Source: Metallyticus violacea (taxonomy: Eukaryota > Arthropoda > Insecta > Mantodea > Metallyticidae). Taken from it: DNA of 64,000 nucleotides. Every line of letters begins with the position of its first letter. Position 1 is the first letter of the stretch. Made by a program: the position numbers and the translations under genes. The notes beneath the pieces were generated by a model, which saw only the letters and a program-made list of their open reading frames with translations, was not told where the DNA came from and made no database searches. Shown here piece after piece: positions 13,501 through 25,089 of this stretch. The stretch spans positions 16,785,501 through 16,849,500 of the forward strand of contig CM060838.1 in assembly GCA_030762175.1 (NCBI GenBank). Reading direction: 5' to 3'.

Positions 13501-16500
13501 GGAACTGCTTGATCCGAGAAGTAGCTCATCGCATTGGAAAACGAGGTTAAGGTTGCTTTAGGTGCCTGACATCTTTTGACCCTCAATGGAGCACTCTGTA
13601 GCGGCCTTCGGTCGACAGGCTTTGGCTCTTAGGAGTTATTGAGTTCCTCTTTTTTTGTTCTCGGACTAAAGGCGATAACTGATCGATATTAGTTCCTATT
13701 GGCTGAGAAGAATTTTCAGATAAAAAATGCAGTGTGATTTTAGCCTGGTCTACGCTTAGCTTTGGTTCAGAGGAAAGGAAGTCGCTAATGTAATACACTG
13801 CCAGTTCCTCAAGATGACATTGTGTATTATTATTGTTAATATTATTAATATAAATATTATTGTACTTTTTAAACGAATAGTTACTTTACTTAGGTACAAA
13901 ACCAAATACCTAAGTTCCGGAGAAAAGATATTTTCCTGATTCTATGACCATCCTTTAGATTTTACGCTTGACTTCTTCAAACGATTGAGAAGTAAATGCT
14001 ATGTGAAAGTTTGTCACCCAATGTGAAAGCCTGGGGCTGATGTCAGAGCTTCTGTTGTGAGGCAGAGCTCGTTTAGCTCCGTTTTCTCTGACAGCTGTCA
14101 CAAACGACTGGTGAAAAGTGACCTCTGACCTAAAGAAATCCTCCATGCTCCTTGGTTTTTAGTACCGCTGCTACGAAGCAAAAGCAAACATGACTTCGCA
14201 GTAATTACATATTTCAATAAACTGAAAAGTATTAAATATATTTAAGGTTTCAATCTGTCAACTACAATAGAATTCTACAATAGTTTGGTGCATAAATTGT
14301 ATACCCTAATATAGCAGTAAAACAATTTCTCAGACGGTATATCCAGCAATGAAAACAAATTTAGAATAGGTTATAAGCTAAATTAGAAGTATAAACATTA
14401 TCACAGAGAATATTTATAATATTTTCTCGTTTCCCTCATTTTAATTTTCACACTTCCTCTCCATTTTCTCTAGATTGTTTCTGCTTTTCCTTTAGTTTCT
14501 GTTTAAAAGAGGAGAGTAAATAAAACGTTTCAATGGAGCTTTGTATGTATGTGTTTTGTTTTATTTGTTTGTTTGTTTTGCATAAAAGAAGTCAGTGTTC
14601 TTTGTGAACAGACTCTTTCATTCTTTTTGAAGCTCTGTTCTAGTTCAATATCAGATGTTATTCTTTCTTTGTTTCTTATATTTGGTGTGTAGTTTTAGGT
14701 ATGTTTCTATATTCTGGGCTAGGGAAAGCTTTCTTTGTTTTTACAATTATTAATGCGCTATTAACACTTTCGTTTGATGTTTACGTCAAATACAGTTCTT
14801 GCTCTTCTTTTCTCAAAAAGCTTTGCTTTATATTTATTTCTCTGTCAAAAACACACTTGCCTCTTCTCTCAAGAGGTAAAATAACATAAAAGTGTGACAT
14901 TTTGTGATAACTCCTTAAATTTTTAAAAGGTTTTAGGCGGAAAACGAAAAGAATCTGTTAATGAATAATTTGTCTTTCACCACAGTAAGGGAAAAGGAGA
15001 AGAGAAAATATCACAAAAAATAACGTATCCCAACCGAGTTTTGAATTCTGTTGATAAGAGCTTTACATCTGAATTAGGGTGATCATAAGTTAATAGATTT
15101 TGAATATACTTTTTATTTCAAGTTTTGTTCTCTCGTAGATTGCCACAAACATTACGTATGATAAATGCAATTATTTAACGACAGTGTAAATTCATAGGAA
15201 GTCTGTGCACAGTTATTACTGCATCAACAATAATTAGAAAATGAATTCCGCCTAGATATTTTGTATCACAGTGACTACAAAGTGATTGTGGGATATCCTT
15301 TTATATTTGGAATAATATGCTTGCACAATAATAATAATCTAGCAGAATTTTATTTGTTAAGAATGTATGAAGGTTTACAGCATAATGAACTTTTAACTCG
15401 CAGTGAAGGAAAGCACAGTATTTCGCTTTCTCTGAAAGAGTTGAATTTCTTCTATACAAACTATTGATAGATAGCTTATATGGGTTTCCCTAGTAAATAG
15501 ATGAATTCACATAAAGTAACTTAAGATAAATTATTTTAACAAGGAAGTAAAGCATAAAATAAATTGTAAGAAACAGTTGAAAAGGATGGAGATGCTGAAA
15601 CATCTGGGTATTAAATAATTCACGTGTCACAACCGCATGTACGTATTACTGATGCAATTTCTACCCACACCAATAACGAATTCACTGCCGCTTCATCAAG
15701 TCAGCAAATTGCCCATTTCTCATATGTGTTGTGAACGCATATCTGGCCAAAATAAGGGGTTACTAATAGCATTTTAACATTTACTCAGCACACAATGAGT
15801 GCACACTGAACAAGCCTGCTTGTAACCATTTTATGGTTGATATGGTCCTTTATCGATGGGCTGGCTGCTTTGAGCTATGTCAATAATAAACCCTCTCTTA
15901 AGTTAGAGATATGTATACATAATTTTATACCGGGAAACCGAATTACACCCCTTGTTCACATAGGTGACAACGGAAGAAACGCATTGTCAGTTATAAGACG
16001 AATCGTATAGAATTTATGTAAATTCATATGAAACATAAGTAATTAAAAAGTGAAGGGAGTAGCTAAAACTGTCCAACACTTTATTCCATGTATTTTGGCA
16101 TCTACTTAAAAAATTGTGCACTATGAGTACCCGTTGAGAAACGTATTTCCGAAAGTAAAGTTCTGCCAAGGTATAAGGTTGTTTTTGAAGACTCTACCTT
16201 ATCACACACAAATCTCTGTAAGTTAGATGGAGATCCTGGTGTTGTTTCTACCCTCCAGCACCTTATGAAATGATTGTCAACGCTGTTGCAGAAAAATGTT
16301 GGAAAATTCTTCCCCGTGAATTGAAGATTTTTTTGGAATTGCCCCAATGAAACATTTGCCATCCGCCATTCATCACGCATATGTCTTTCCTGAGATCATC
16401 TTAAAACTCCATGCATAGTTTGTAAACGCATAAGGACACAAAACACTTCCTATTCAATAATAAGTTTCATTTTCATAAAAGCTATCTCTATAACCGAGTT

Positions 16501-16530
16501 ACAAAATATTACAGAGGCATTGAGATTGAA
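10530..16530. other. AT-rich non-coding DNA
   Basis: No supported gene. Open frames up to 121 codons (12722-13087 plus) show no recognisable domain. A relatively GC-rich patch at 13340-13660 was not assigned to any family. Short ATT-rich microsatellite sequence lies near 13825-13860. Confidence 0.5.
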
Positions 16531-16533
16531 TGA

Positions 16534-16795
16534 ATAGTGTTTAATGCCAGTTTTTGCTACAGAGGCACCACAAGCGATGAACACTGATGATACATGAGAT
16601 GAAATTATATATTGGGAAAGGATTTTTTTTTAAGGAAGGGAAACGTTCTAGGCCTAAGTTTAGGGTACCTCCCCGGCATTTGCCATTTATGAGTACTGGA
16701 AAAAACCTCCTTCAGGGAGGACGGCCCTGGCGGAATTCGAACCCCAGACCTCCCGCTCACGAGTCTGTGCCTTAACGACCTCGGCCATCGTCGGT
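16534..16795 (-). mobile_element. SINE-B copy, near full length
   Basis: Reverse-oriented SINE with a tRNA-Ser/Leu-like head. On the minus strand it begins GGCCGAGGTCGTTAAGGCA (A box) near 16795 and carries GGGGTTCGAATTCCG (B box) about 50 bases further. The body includes the family-specific AAATGGCAAATGCCGGGGAG and AACGTTTCC blocks, ending in GGCATTAAACACTAT near 16534. It matches the copies at 21.8, 46.0, 61.6, 62.1 and 62.5 kb. SINEs are non-autonomous, transcribed by RNA polymerase III from the A and B boxes and copied by LINE enzymes. Open frames across it are accidental. Confidence 0.85.
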
Positions 16796-16799
16796 AACC

Positions 16800-17920
16800 G
16801 TCAGATGCTGGTTGGAACATGTGTGGTAAGAGCTTGACTGCAGGATTGTTGTCTGCCACGTCACCAACGGAGTACATATTAAACACCTGTAAGGTATCTA
16901 CGAGTCTTGAACAGATACTCAATCTACTGATTAAAATGTTTTGCTATATATGTCATGGTTACTGTTCTATCGACCTCTGAAACCATGGAAGGACTTTAGA
17001 ATCATCCTGTATATTTCATATCGGAAAAAATGCAGTTCTTCAACATTACATTTGAAGTAATAATGCACACATGACTCTAGCAGTGACAATCAATCGTTTC
17101 GTTAGTAATAAGTTATTGCAGTCTAGTGATGTGAATTGTGAAGTGGTTGCTTTATTTGGTTTTGTGTAACGAATATATAGAAAATATAGAACTTACATTA
17201 TAAGCTTTTTTACAGGCTTTGACAAGTTTGTTGTCATGAAAATCTTAAATACTTGAAGCCGCACGGGCTACAACCGGCAATTTTCAGAACGGCTGTTGAG
17301 TACGTAGTATGAATATTCTGATTACCGTCAGCAATTAGAGATAGGTTATTTTAACTCATGAAATTTGGTTCAAATAAGAAATTTATTTTGTAACTATTTA
17401 TATTGTTCATCGAGAGAGTAAAGCATCAGAATGGAAACAATATAAAAAGTTTTACAGGGTAAATACACTAAAGATAACATTACAAAACCAAAAACCCACT
17501 CTGTCCGAACTTGGATTCTATAACCTTTGTGCCAGAAAGGATTGAAGATAACCGCCAAAAGCACTGAGACACTCTCCTGGAACTTGCGGTGAAAGCCGCT
17601 CACTTGCTCACCACGTGAAATGGGAGTTCTTTTGTAATAATTTAAACGATATGAGAAAATTGTTATCAAAGATTAATGCCCCAAAGAAAAATATATTTTG
17701 ACAACAACACTTTTACATCTTCCGCTGAACGCCACTCTTAGAGTTTTGTCATTCAATCATTATGCTCTAGTGTTTTAACGATATCTTCTAGTTCATTTAG
17801 CCCTTCTTTTATGCATAGTTTTTTTCATCAAGTCAAACAGCTCTATATCTGGGTGTCCGATTTGAAGATAGCCCCATTAGTTTAAATAAAGTATAAGTAC
17901 AAAACAGTACAAAAGCACAT
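16800..17920. other. Unassigned non-coding DNA
   Basis: Nothing recognised. A 91-codon minus-strand frame at 17394-17669 shows no family resemblance. Confidence 0.45.
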
Positions 17921-17929
17921 TTTTACATG

Positions 17930-18480
17930 TCATACCTGTATGAAATGAGGTTGTCGCTGTCGGTGCTGAAAATGTGCTCCCTGAGCGTCAACACACAACT
18001 GAACACGACGTTGCATGTTTTGGAAGGTGTCTGCCAGAACTGGTGGTGTCACCGCCTGAATCTCGAGGCGAATGTTCTCCCGTAACTCATCAAGTGTGCG
18101 TGTTTTGTTCAAGCAGACACGCCCTTTTAGATAACCCACAGGAAATTCAGGTGGGGTCAAAACTGGTGACTTTGGAGGCCACAGTCCTCATGAAATTACT
18201 TTGTCTGGGGAAAATTATTGGATTTCAACCATACTCATGTCAGAAGTGTGACTTGTGGTCCCATCTTGTTGGTAATAACCGAGAGTAGTTCCCGATCTTC
18301 TAACTGAGTCACAAACTCTTGGTTAAGTCCAACTTGACTTGTCATATCTGTGTCGAAGAAAATGGGCCCAATTGTTCGACGTACAGAACACACCGACTTT
18401 CTGTGAATGCAGAGGTCCCTCAAATAATGCATGCGGGTTTTATTACCCCACAAACGTGTGTTTTGTATATTCATATATTC
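17930..18480 (-). pseudogene. Mariner-like transposase, C-terminal half, decayed
   Basis: The minus strand from 18474 reads NIQNTRLWGNKT, then RTIGPIFFD, then after a frameshift YYQQDGTTSHTS (the block with the second catalytic aspartate) near 18240-18275. Further on, from about 18160, it reads TPPEFPVGYLKGRVCLNKTR followed by TLDELRENIRLEI and a C-terminal RVQLCVDAQGAHFQH. This order matches the C-terminal half of arthropod Tc1/mariner-superfamily transposases. In the block preceding the C-terminal part, the frame is broken again. The N-terminal DNA-binding region is not visible beyond 18480, and no terminal repeats were found, so this is a truncated, inactive copy of a different subfamily from those at 4.0 and 22.3 kb. 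Confidence 0.75.
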
Positions 18481-18784
18481 GGACGAGTGAAACCATGCCT
18501 GGATTCACGTTGAATGTATATGTGTATGAATCTATGTATACATTATTATTAGGCGCCATTGATTATTAACGACCTTACTTTTTCTGAAAGATTACATAAC
18601 ATGGTCATCGTTTGTCAGAAACACACATAAGATAGAAAACGAAAGTACATAAAGTACTTGAAAGAATAAGTTAATAAACAAACAAAGAAGAGAAAGAACG
18701 ATAATGAACCTACAGATGAACACATGGCAGATGGAACACATTTAACATATAAATAACTAATATATATATGAGAACTATGCCTAT

Positions 18785-18850
18785 GTTTCACGTCCTGAAT
18801 AGAATGGGAAGCTGATAACCTGAGATGTTAAAAAGCGTCCGTAAATAACC
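18785..18850 (+). mobile_element. SINE-A 3' fragment
   Basis: The last 65 or so bases of the SINE-A body are present: GTTTCACGTCCTGAAT, then GCTGATAACCTGAGATGTTA and AGCGTCCGTAAATAA. The tRNA head is absent, consistent with 5' truncation on insertion. Confidence 0.7.
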
Positions 18851-18859
18851 AAAAAAATA

Positions 18860-20560
18860 GTTTCGAGATGAACAGAAAATGTCATATTCTGGTTTTTTAA
18901 TAATATTTGCCTCCTGCAGAATTATTCCGGTCGCGAAACATGAATAGAGCATTTTTTTAAACTTCATACTAGCACCACTGATTCCTCTAGACTATGCCCT
19001 GGAATGCAGTTCATTAATACGTTTTAAATTTCGATTAGGTTTATTTAGTTATTATTTTGTTACTTGATGATACAAATCAATAAAATAATAAGTACCATTG
19101 ACAGTGTTTTAGATGTTTGAAAATAAAAAGTAATGTTAGACGATAACTTTTAGATATTTATTACGAGTTCTTCTAAATCATGTCCTTTCTAAGAGAAAAT
19201 AAACCTAGGCATTCTAGGATTTCCAGTAAGTTTTCAATAAAAACAGTCACTATGAATGTGCAGGATAACGATTGTTACAATATAAAAGGTTATTATTTTA
19301 CAGAAGTGATATTTTTTTCCATTCAAAACTGACAATTACTGCTTTAACATCTAATCATAGTTCGTTGCCGAAGTTGAAATCTCATTTCCGATAAAAATAA
19401 AGGGAACAAGTTTGAATTCTACTTAGTTCAAATTGCCTAGATGGACATTTTCCGAAGCGTTTTCTCATTTTGTTATGGCAAATGTTAGGCAGCTTTAGAC
19501 GCCAATAAATTTCGGGGTCATTTATTTCACTGTTAATTCACATCATCTGAAAAATCTTGCCAGGCTGAATGGAACATTAAACATCACCCGAAAAATAAGA
19601 ATTGTCAGCAACAAGCAAAGCAACAGTTCTTTTACAGTCTATTTCCGATTTATTTCAGAAACATTACAATCAAAATTTTGAATTGATTTTTATTTCTTTA
19701 AAAAATAATGACAACGTGCATTATATAGTAAAAAATTGGGTCAGGCGTCGCTAATGGAGAGGAAAATGCAATAAAATTTACTGAGATTTATTTGCCCTTC
19801 TGTACATCTGACGAGAAGTGAAAACAGGAGCTCTGGACATTTCAAAACAATAAATTTGTACATACAGTTAATTAGTTCTGGTTGGCTGCATGGAGGGGAG
19901 GGGGCTACTTTCCACCAGTAGCCGACAGATTGTCTGTTTCCACTAGAGAGGCCAATTCAACACACTCAGGCCGTTGCTCTGTGTCAAAAAGTTTATAGGC
20001 TAGCGCCTGGAAATTTATTATCTGACGTGTTTACGAGGATATGTTATTAAAATAAACAATTTTTGTGTAGTTGGCAGCATTTACCAAGCAATTATTCTTC
20101 TGCTTTTGTATGTTATTTTACCTCGTAGTTTATTTTAGAATTTAATTCCCTAATTTCAGTTTTCATATTTTAAATTAATGTATGGCAGTTATTATGACAC
20201 AGTAACTAAATTTAATTAAAAAATAAAAACTACTGTATGTAAATAAATCATAGAAATAACGATAAATTAAAATACCCCGGAAGACAGCAAAGTTAAAATA
20301 AATAACTTGTGTATATTTATAGACGTTTATTATTTTAAAATAATTTATTTACTACTTTTTCTTAATAAATTCATTGCTAACAAATTAAAATTGATTTTAA
20401 TTATTAGTAGTTTTACTTCCCTCCAACGGGATCCAATAGTTTGGACTATTGCTAAAAATCAGTAATCAGTAATACTAAATGCTATGTTCTTGTTTACAAA
20501 CAGCTGCAATGGATGCCCTTTACACAGCACACAGTGAGTAGAGAGTTGATGATTGGTTTA
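18860..20560. other. AT-rich non-coding DNA
   Basis: Nothing recognised on either strand. Confidence 0.5.
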
Positions 20561-20567
20561 TTTACAG

Positions 20568-20640
20568 ACCTTTTTAACATCTTAGGTCATCAGCGATCCA
20601 GGCCGAGATTGAACCAGCGATCTTGGGATTGAGGCAAGTA
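20568..20640 (-). mobile_element. SINE-A internal-deletion derivative
   Basis: The 3' end of SINE-A (CTTTTTAACATCTTAGGTCATCAGCG) is joined directly to what looks like its tRNA head (GATCTTGGGATTGAGGCAAGTATGG in plus orientation). The whole of the usual body of about 180 bp between them is missing. It directly abuts a SINE-C piece. Confidence 0.6.
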
Positions 20641-20794
20641 TGGCCACCTCTCTATCAGACAGCTCCCCAATTACCCTCACGAGAGTGGGTCGAACCTCCC
20701 TAACTTAGAAAATTTCCTAAGCAGGTACTGGTAATCGAATCCGGATCCTCCTGGCTAGCAATCAACAACACTATCCACTAGACCAAGGTGACGG
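20641..20794 (-). mobile_element. SINE-C, 5' half
   Basis: Read on the minus strand this has an A-box-like TTGGTCTAGTGGATAGTG near 20794, a B-box-like GGATTCGATTACC near 20735, and the body block CTTAGGAAATTTTCTAAG followed by GGGGAGCTG. It matches the longer copy at 33.7-34.05 kb, but only the first 150 or so bases are present. It sits between two SINE-A pieces of the same orientation. Confidence 0.75.
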
Positions 20795-20960
20795 TTTGAG
20801 GTTCTTTTACGCGCCGAAAATCTACGACAAGGGACCCATGGCTTTACTTCCTTACAAAGTAAGCCAAACTTAGTATTATAAGTCTGTACAAAACGACCCT
20901 GGTCGGAACTGAAACGCCATCTTGGGTCTAAGTGGAAAGTATGGTTACAACTAGACAAGA
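20795..20960 (-). mobile_element. SINE-A, middle plus tRNA head
   Basis: It starts in the SINE-A body (TTGAGGTTCTTTTACG, then CTACGACAAGGGACCCATGG) and runs through a diverged head ending near GTATGGTTACAACTAGACAAG. The 3' third of the family is missing here, although a family 3' end lies on the other side of the SINE-C piece at 20568-20596. This suggests a SINE-C inserted into, or recombined with, a SINE-A. Confidence 0.65.
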
Positions 20961-21813
20961 TTAATTCAGGGATACAAAGCACAGTTCTGTTCTTTTTTTG
21001 GACAGATCCCGTACTTCGCACACACCCACAAGTCTTTGGCTGTGTGCGCCAATCTCAGCATCGCCGATATATGCTCTAAATTACGTTGGAGGTCGACAGT
21101 TCGAATCCGTTTAAATGCACGATGCTCTTGATTGGATTAGTACAGCCTTCTTACGAAATGGGAAAACACATCCAGAATCATATGTCATACTTTGTAGTCC
21201 CACAGCTTCCAAATCATATATTTCCAGACGTGAAAAATATCAGTTTGCTATCCCGTATAACATCTAAGCATCTTCGGTCTTTTTAATCATCTTGTATATT
21301 ATATTCCTAGTAATTGCATGTACATAAGTTTTGTCTACATAATTCAATTTTTATTTTTGTTATCGTTGTTTTAAAAAGACTTGTTTGCGTGATAATTAGA
21401 GCGTGCTAAATAATTTTATTACACAGGCGTGGGAAAGTTACCAGTGTGCATGGCGTATGCTGAAGATTTCGCTATGCCCTGGAGGATCTCCATAAGATTC
21501 GAAAGCAAACAGACGTACTTTTATTTGCTTTGGTTTTCACGGTTTGCTTTAAACTTCCAGCCGATTGCCGCAAGGTATTCAGGACGGGTTTTGGGTAGAG
21601 TGGAGCTATTATGTTAATATGCCAGATGGTAAAGATATCAATTACTTCTTCCTATTTTTTCTCCTTGTTCTTTTTCATCTTTAACAGTTAAAAGTGTAAA
21701 GACATATGTGTTAACACATGTTAGCCAACTCATTCAATATACGGCCTTTTTATGTACTAGTTTTAAGTTAGTGGATACCTAAATGTGGAATAATGGTTCA
21801 CAAGTTTGGAAAA

Positions 21814-22087
21814 AAAAAAAAAAACACGGGTGGCTGAGGCGCGAACTCGTGAGCGGGAAATGTAGGGTTCAATTCCGATCAAGACCGTCCCCCTGACTGG
21901 TTTTTTTCCAGGTTTTTCCCCGGTCCTCATAAATGGCAAATGGCAGGCAGGTACCCTAACTTAGGCTTGGAACGTTTCCTTCCTTAAAAAATATCCTTTC
22001 CAAAAATATCATTTCATCTCATAGATCATCAAAGTCCAAAGTACCTCAATAGTAAAAACGGACGTTAAACATATTAAACAAATAATA
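21814..22087 (+). mobile_element. SINE-B with likely target-site duplication
   Basis: Forward SINE-B with a degraded head (GGGTGGCTGAGGCGCG, B box GGGTTCAATTCCG), the body block TAAATGGCAAATGGCAGGCAG and a 3' end GGACGTTAAACATATTAAAC. An ACAAGTTTG repeat flanks it at 21800-21808 and 22088-22096, followed by GGAAAA and GAAAA respectively. This looks like a target-site duplication of 9-13 bp. An A run at 21809-21824 lies at the 5' side. Confidence 0.75.
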
Positions 22088-22313
22088 ACAAGTTTGAAAA
22101 TGTGAACGACTCCAAAGAATAAGAAACTTCTTACGTTTAACGTTCATGTCAAGAGATAGTTTCTGCCCCTACCAAAAAGAAAGTAAAATAAGAGAACAAA
22201 AAAGAAAAAGAAAGAAACGAAAAAATCGATACAAAAGAAAACAATTTGCTTTGTTTCTACAATACGTTGTGATGGTTTCCCATCTGATTGTACTGTACTT
22301 GCTTAATCATATA

Positions 22314-23108
22314 CCCAGGATGTCAAAAAATGTATAACACTTTCACAGTAAATATCCATTTAATATATTTCAAAGTTGGACCGAAAAACAACAATAATGT
22401 ATAATATGATGTTCTGTAAATAGATGTGACTCACATACATTATGATAGCGTGGTCACGTGATAGGTAAATCATCAATGAATAAATGAAGGCAAGATTATC
22501 GTATGACGTTCTGTAAACAGATGTGACTCACATTACGCTATGCAAGCGTCGCTACAACAAAATGGAACCAACATTATCGTTTGAACAACGGAAAGCAATT
22601 TTGAAGCGGTATTGGAATACCGAGAATGTTTTGAAATTCAAAAGACAATGGAGACGTGTGTGCAGAACCGCCAACGCGAGTAACAATTGCATGCATTCGA
22701 AGCAAATCTTCACATCAAATGTTCACAAGGGCAGGTCTGGGAGACTTCGCACAGCAACAAGCCCCGCGCACGGGATCCAAGGCAATATTCTCGTTGAATT
22801 TCTACCTATGGAGAACTCTTAAGGATGTTGTATACCGTAGAAAATCAGCTACACTGACAACACTTCGGGAAGAAATTGAAACGGCATGTGCTACAATCAC
22901 TGAGGACACTTTCGCAAACATTGCTCAATCAGTAGTTCAACGTACTCAGAAGTGTATCGACCCCGATGGTGGGCATTTTGAGCAATTGTTGTAACTGTAA
23001 AGGTCTATGATGATTAGTGCTCATCATTTTCTGTTTGTATGAATTCAGTTTTGTTATGTTAACACAGTTTTTTCTTTGCTTGAAGTGTTTATATTTTTGG
23101 CACCCTCA
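22314..23108 (+). mobile_element. Mariner-like transposon with internally deleted transposase
   Basis: The element is flanked by TA. Its imperfect inverted ends are CCAGGATGTCAAAAAATGTA at the left and, inverted, GAGGGTGCCAAAAATATAAA at the right. Inside, 22562-22770 encodes a helix-turn-helix head (LSFEQRKAILKRYWNTENV, then QWRRVCRTA) like the DUF4817 domain of insect transposases. After one frameshift it jumps directly to the C-terminal block FYLWRTLKDVVYRRKSATL and a tail ending QSVVQRTQKCIDPDGGHFEQLL at 22790-22994. The central catalytic core with the first two acidic residues is missing, so it cannot be autonomous. Intact members would be expected to be about 1.3 kb. A second, independently deleted copy is at 52.3-53.1 kb. 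Confidence 0.85.
22405..22545 (+). repeat. Subterminal direct repeat in the mariner-like element
   Basis: TATGATGTTCTGTAAATAGA at 22405 recurs as TATGACGTTCTGTAAACAGA at 22502, a period of 97 bp, each followed by TGTGACTCACAT. The same duplicated block is present in the 52.3 kb copy, so it belongs to the family. Subterminal repeats in such elements often bind transposase, which is an inference here. Confidence 0.7.
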
Positions 23109-23109
23109 T

Positions 23110-24330
23110 ATAGTTTGGAACTGATTACGACTGTAGCTGAACGAATCCGATCATATTACCTGATGCAGTTCGCTCATGTCAAATGATTAAACAGCTGACA
23201 AACTGCACATCTATCACTTCGGGGAGGAGAATTTAAAGAAAGCATTACGGTAGATAGACACGAAAGCTTAAAAGTACATCATGGTACTATCTTGTCAAAT
23301 TGTTAGTATTCTTGGCTCTATCTTTACCTCAAACAAATGTAACAAATCCAATTTATATATAGAGAACAATGCCATTATTAACTTCAGCATTATTAGATTA
23401 ATATCAGCCATAAATACTTGCAAACCTAGCTTTGCATCAATATTTGTTTAAAGTGTTATGAAAAAGCCTTATCTTTCTATTATAATAATTAACAATAAAA
23501 TAAGCACGTTATCTAAAACAATGAAAAATAGCACCTAATGAGTGCATCACGTAACATTGTAACAGAAGTAAAATGTGGTTTTTACAAAATAAAAATTTAC
23601 TGCAATTTGAGTATAAAAAGTCTTTCTAAATAAAATTAGCAGTTAAAATATGAAAATAAATAATATATATAATCCTATTATATATAACAGGATCAATATT
23701 AACAAAGATCATCACAGACATATCTTATTATTAGTTGAACCTCTTGACTCTAATCGTAACCAACGCATTAAAGTTCAAGAAACTACACAAACATCAACTG
23801 CACATAATACCGCTAGCCTAACCTAACCTAATAGATTTGCAGTCACATTCATAAGACGGTCTTTATTACAGTCCTAAAACAGTTATACGTAAGGTTTGAG
23901 ATAATCAACAGCTATAAGTAGTAAGAAATGTTCCTAATACACATATGGAGTAACTTTTCGATTATGAATCAACTGTATGTATATGTGGCTACATTTTTTT
24001 GATCAACAGCGCTCAGCGAACCGTGTGTGTTAATTAGTGACATTTTCTCTACTAAATGTACAAAAACAAAGGACGAGAGAAAGAATAAAAACAATTAAAA
24101 GCATTATAAAGTTACGGTATAGGTTCTTTTGCATCATAATATTTATAACAGTATCTGAAATATATCTGCAACTATTTTCAAAAAATTGGATTAAGATCCA
24201 GTTTTACACTTTATAATTTGTGAAAAAAATAAGAAAAATATTGAAACAATTGAAATTTAAAGAAATTACGAGTTAATCACAAAAACCAGATATTAAAACG
24301 TGGGTTTTAGTACAAGAATGAATAACCGAT
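23110..24330. other. AT-rich non-coding DNA
   Basis: No gene seen. Three CCTAA units in a row lie at 23817-23831, identical to the insect telomere repeat but too short to mean much alone. Confidence 0.5.
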
Positions 24331-24334
24331 AATT

Positions 24335-24785
24335 TCAGATTTCGTTTAATATATCGAGAAAGTTGGCTAAAAGACACGTGGCGAAGAACGAAGAATGTAG
24401 TAACACATCCTTTAATGGTATTTTGAACATTGTTAGTTTGCTGGAAAGGTGAAGTTTATTCCGTTCTTCAGAAACAAAATGACCATCAAGGGATAAAGTA
24501 ACCTTAAAGAGCAAACCAGTCATTTTACTTGTATGGTGCGAGTTGGCAAGATACACATTGAGCAGTTTGCTTCGCAATCACCATAAGAACTGTTCAGTCA
24601 ATTTCTCAGTCTGCTTATGAGGATAGTGTTCGTCTTTCTCCCTCATACTCAGGAGTCACGAGAGGCTTATCTTTCAATATAAAGGAGGATAATGTGTACT
24701 TTAATAATGTGCTACTTTGAAAATTGGCTACCAAAATGATATATTTTATATTTTAATGTAATCTATTTAAATTACCGAGACAGTC
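24335..24785. repeat. Unclassified dispersed repeat, copy 1
   Basis: Patches of similarity in the same order link this segment to 37.18-37.49 kb: CTTAAAGAGCAAACCA, GGCAAGATACACATT, GCAGTTTGCTTCGCAATCAC, CTTTCTCCCTC, TTGAAAATTGGCTA, then TTTAAATTACCGAGA and CATAAAGAC. Gaps between them are of similar length. The family is not recognised; no coding remains are convincing. Confidence 0.5.
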
Positions 24786-24791
24786 ATAAAG

Positions 24792-25080
24792 ACCACATCT
24801 CTGGTCTAGTGGTTAACGTGGCTGACTACTGACTGAGAGCCCGGGTTCATTTCCGGTACTTTCTGAGTTAAGGAGGTCTGGAACGCGTCTACCCAGCCTC
24901 ATGGGGACAAATGGAAAGCTGCCTGAAAGAAAGGTGGCGTTCTTCGATCCACGAAGCCGCGCAATAGGCAACCTGCGGTGTGTTGCTCTCTACCAATGAA
25001 GTCGTGAGACGGAGGTAGATAAAGCAGAGCTCGCTGCGGCTGGCCAAGGTTCACTCCGGGTTGTAGAGTGCCAAGAAAAT
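24792..25080 (+). mobile_element. SINE-C copy, near full length
   Basis: Forward copy. A box: CTCTGGTCTAGTGGTTAACG; B box: CCGGGTTCATTTCCGG. The body shares with the 33.7 kb copy the blocks GGAGGTCTGGAACG, AGCTGCCTGA, TTCTTCGATC, CAATAGGCAACC, TGAAGTCGTGAGACGGAGGT and CCGGGTTGTAG. The head resembles tRNA-Glu/Asp. No clear target duplication was found. Confidence 0.8.
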
Positions 25081-25089
25081 ATTTTTATA

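Noticed and set aside
16102..16380. 92-codon minus-strand frame
   Set aside because: Composition is plausible but no motif, homology or splice signal could be defended.
23817..23831. Three CCTAA units matching the insect telomere repeat
   Set aside because: Fifteen bases only, no longer array and no subtelomeric context; noted only as weak support for nothing more than chance or an old interstitial relic.
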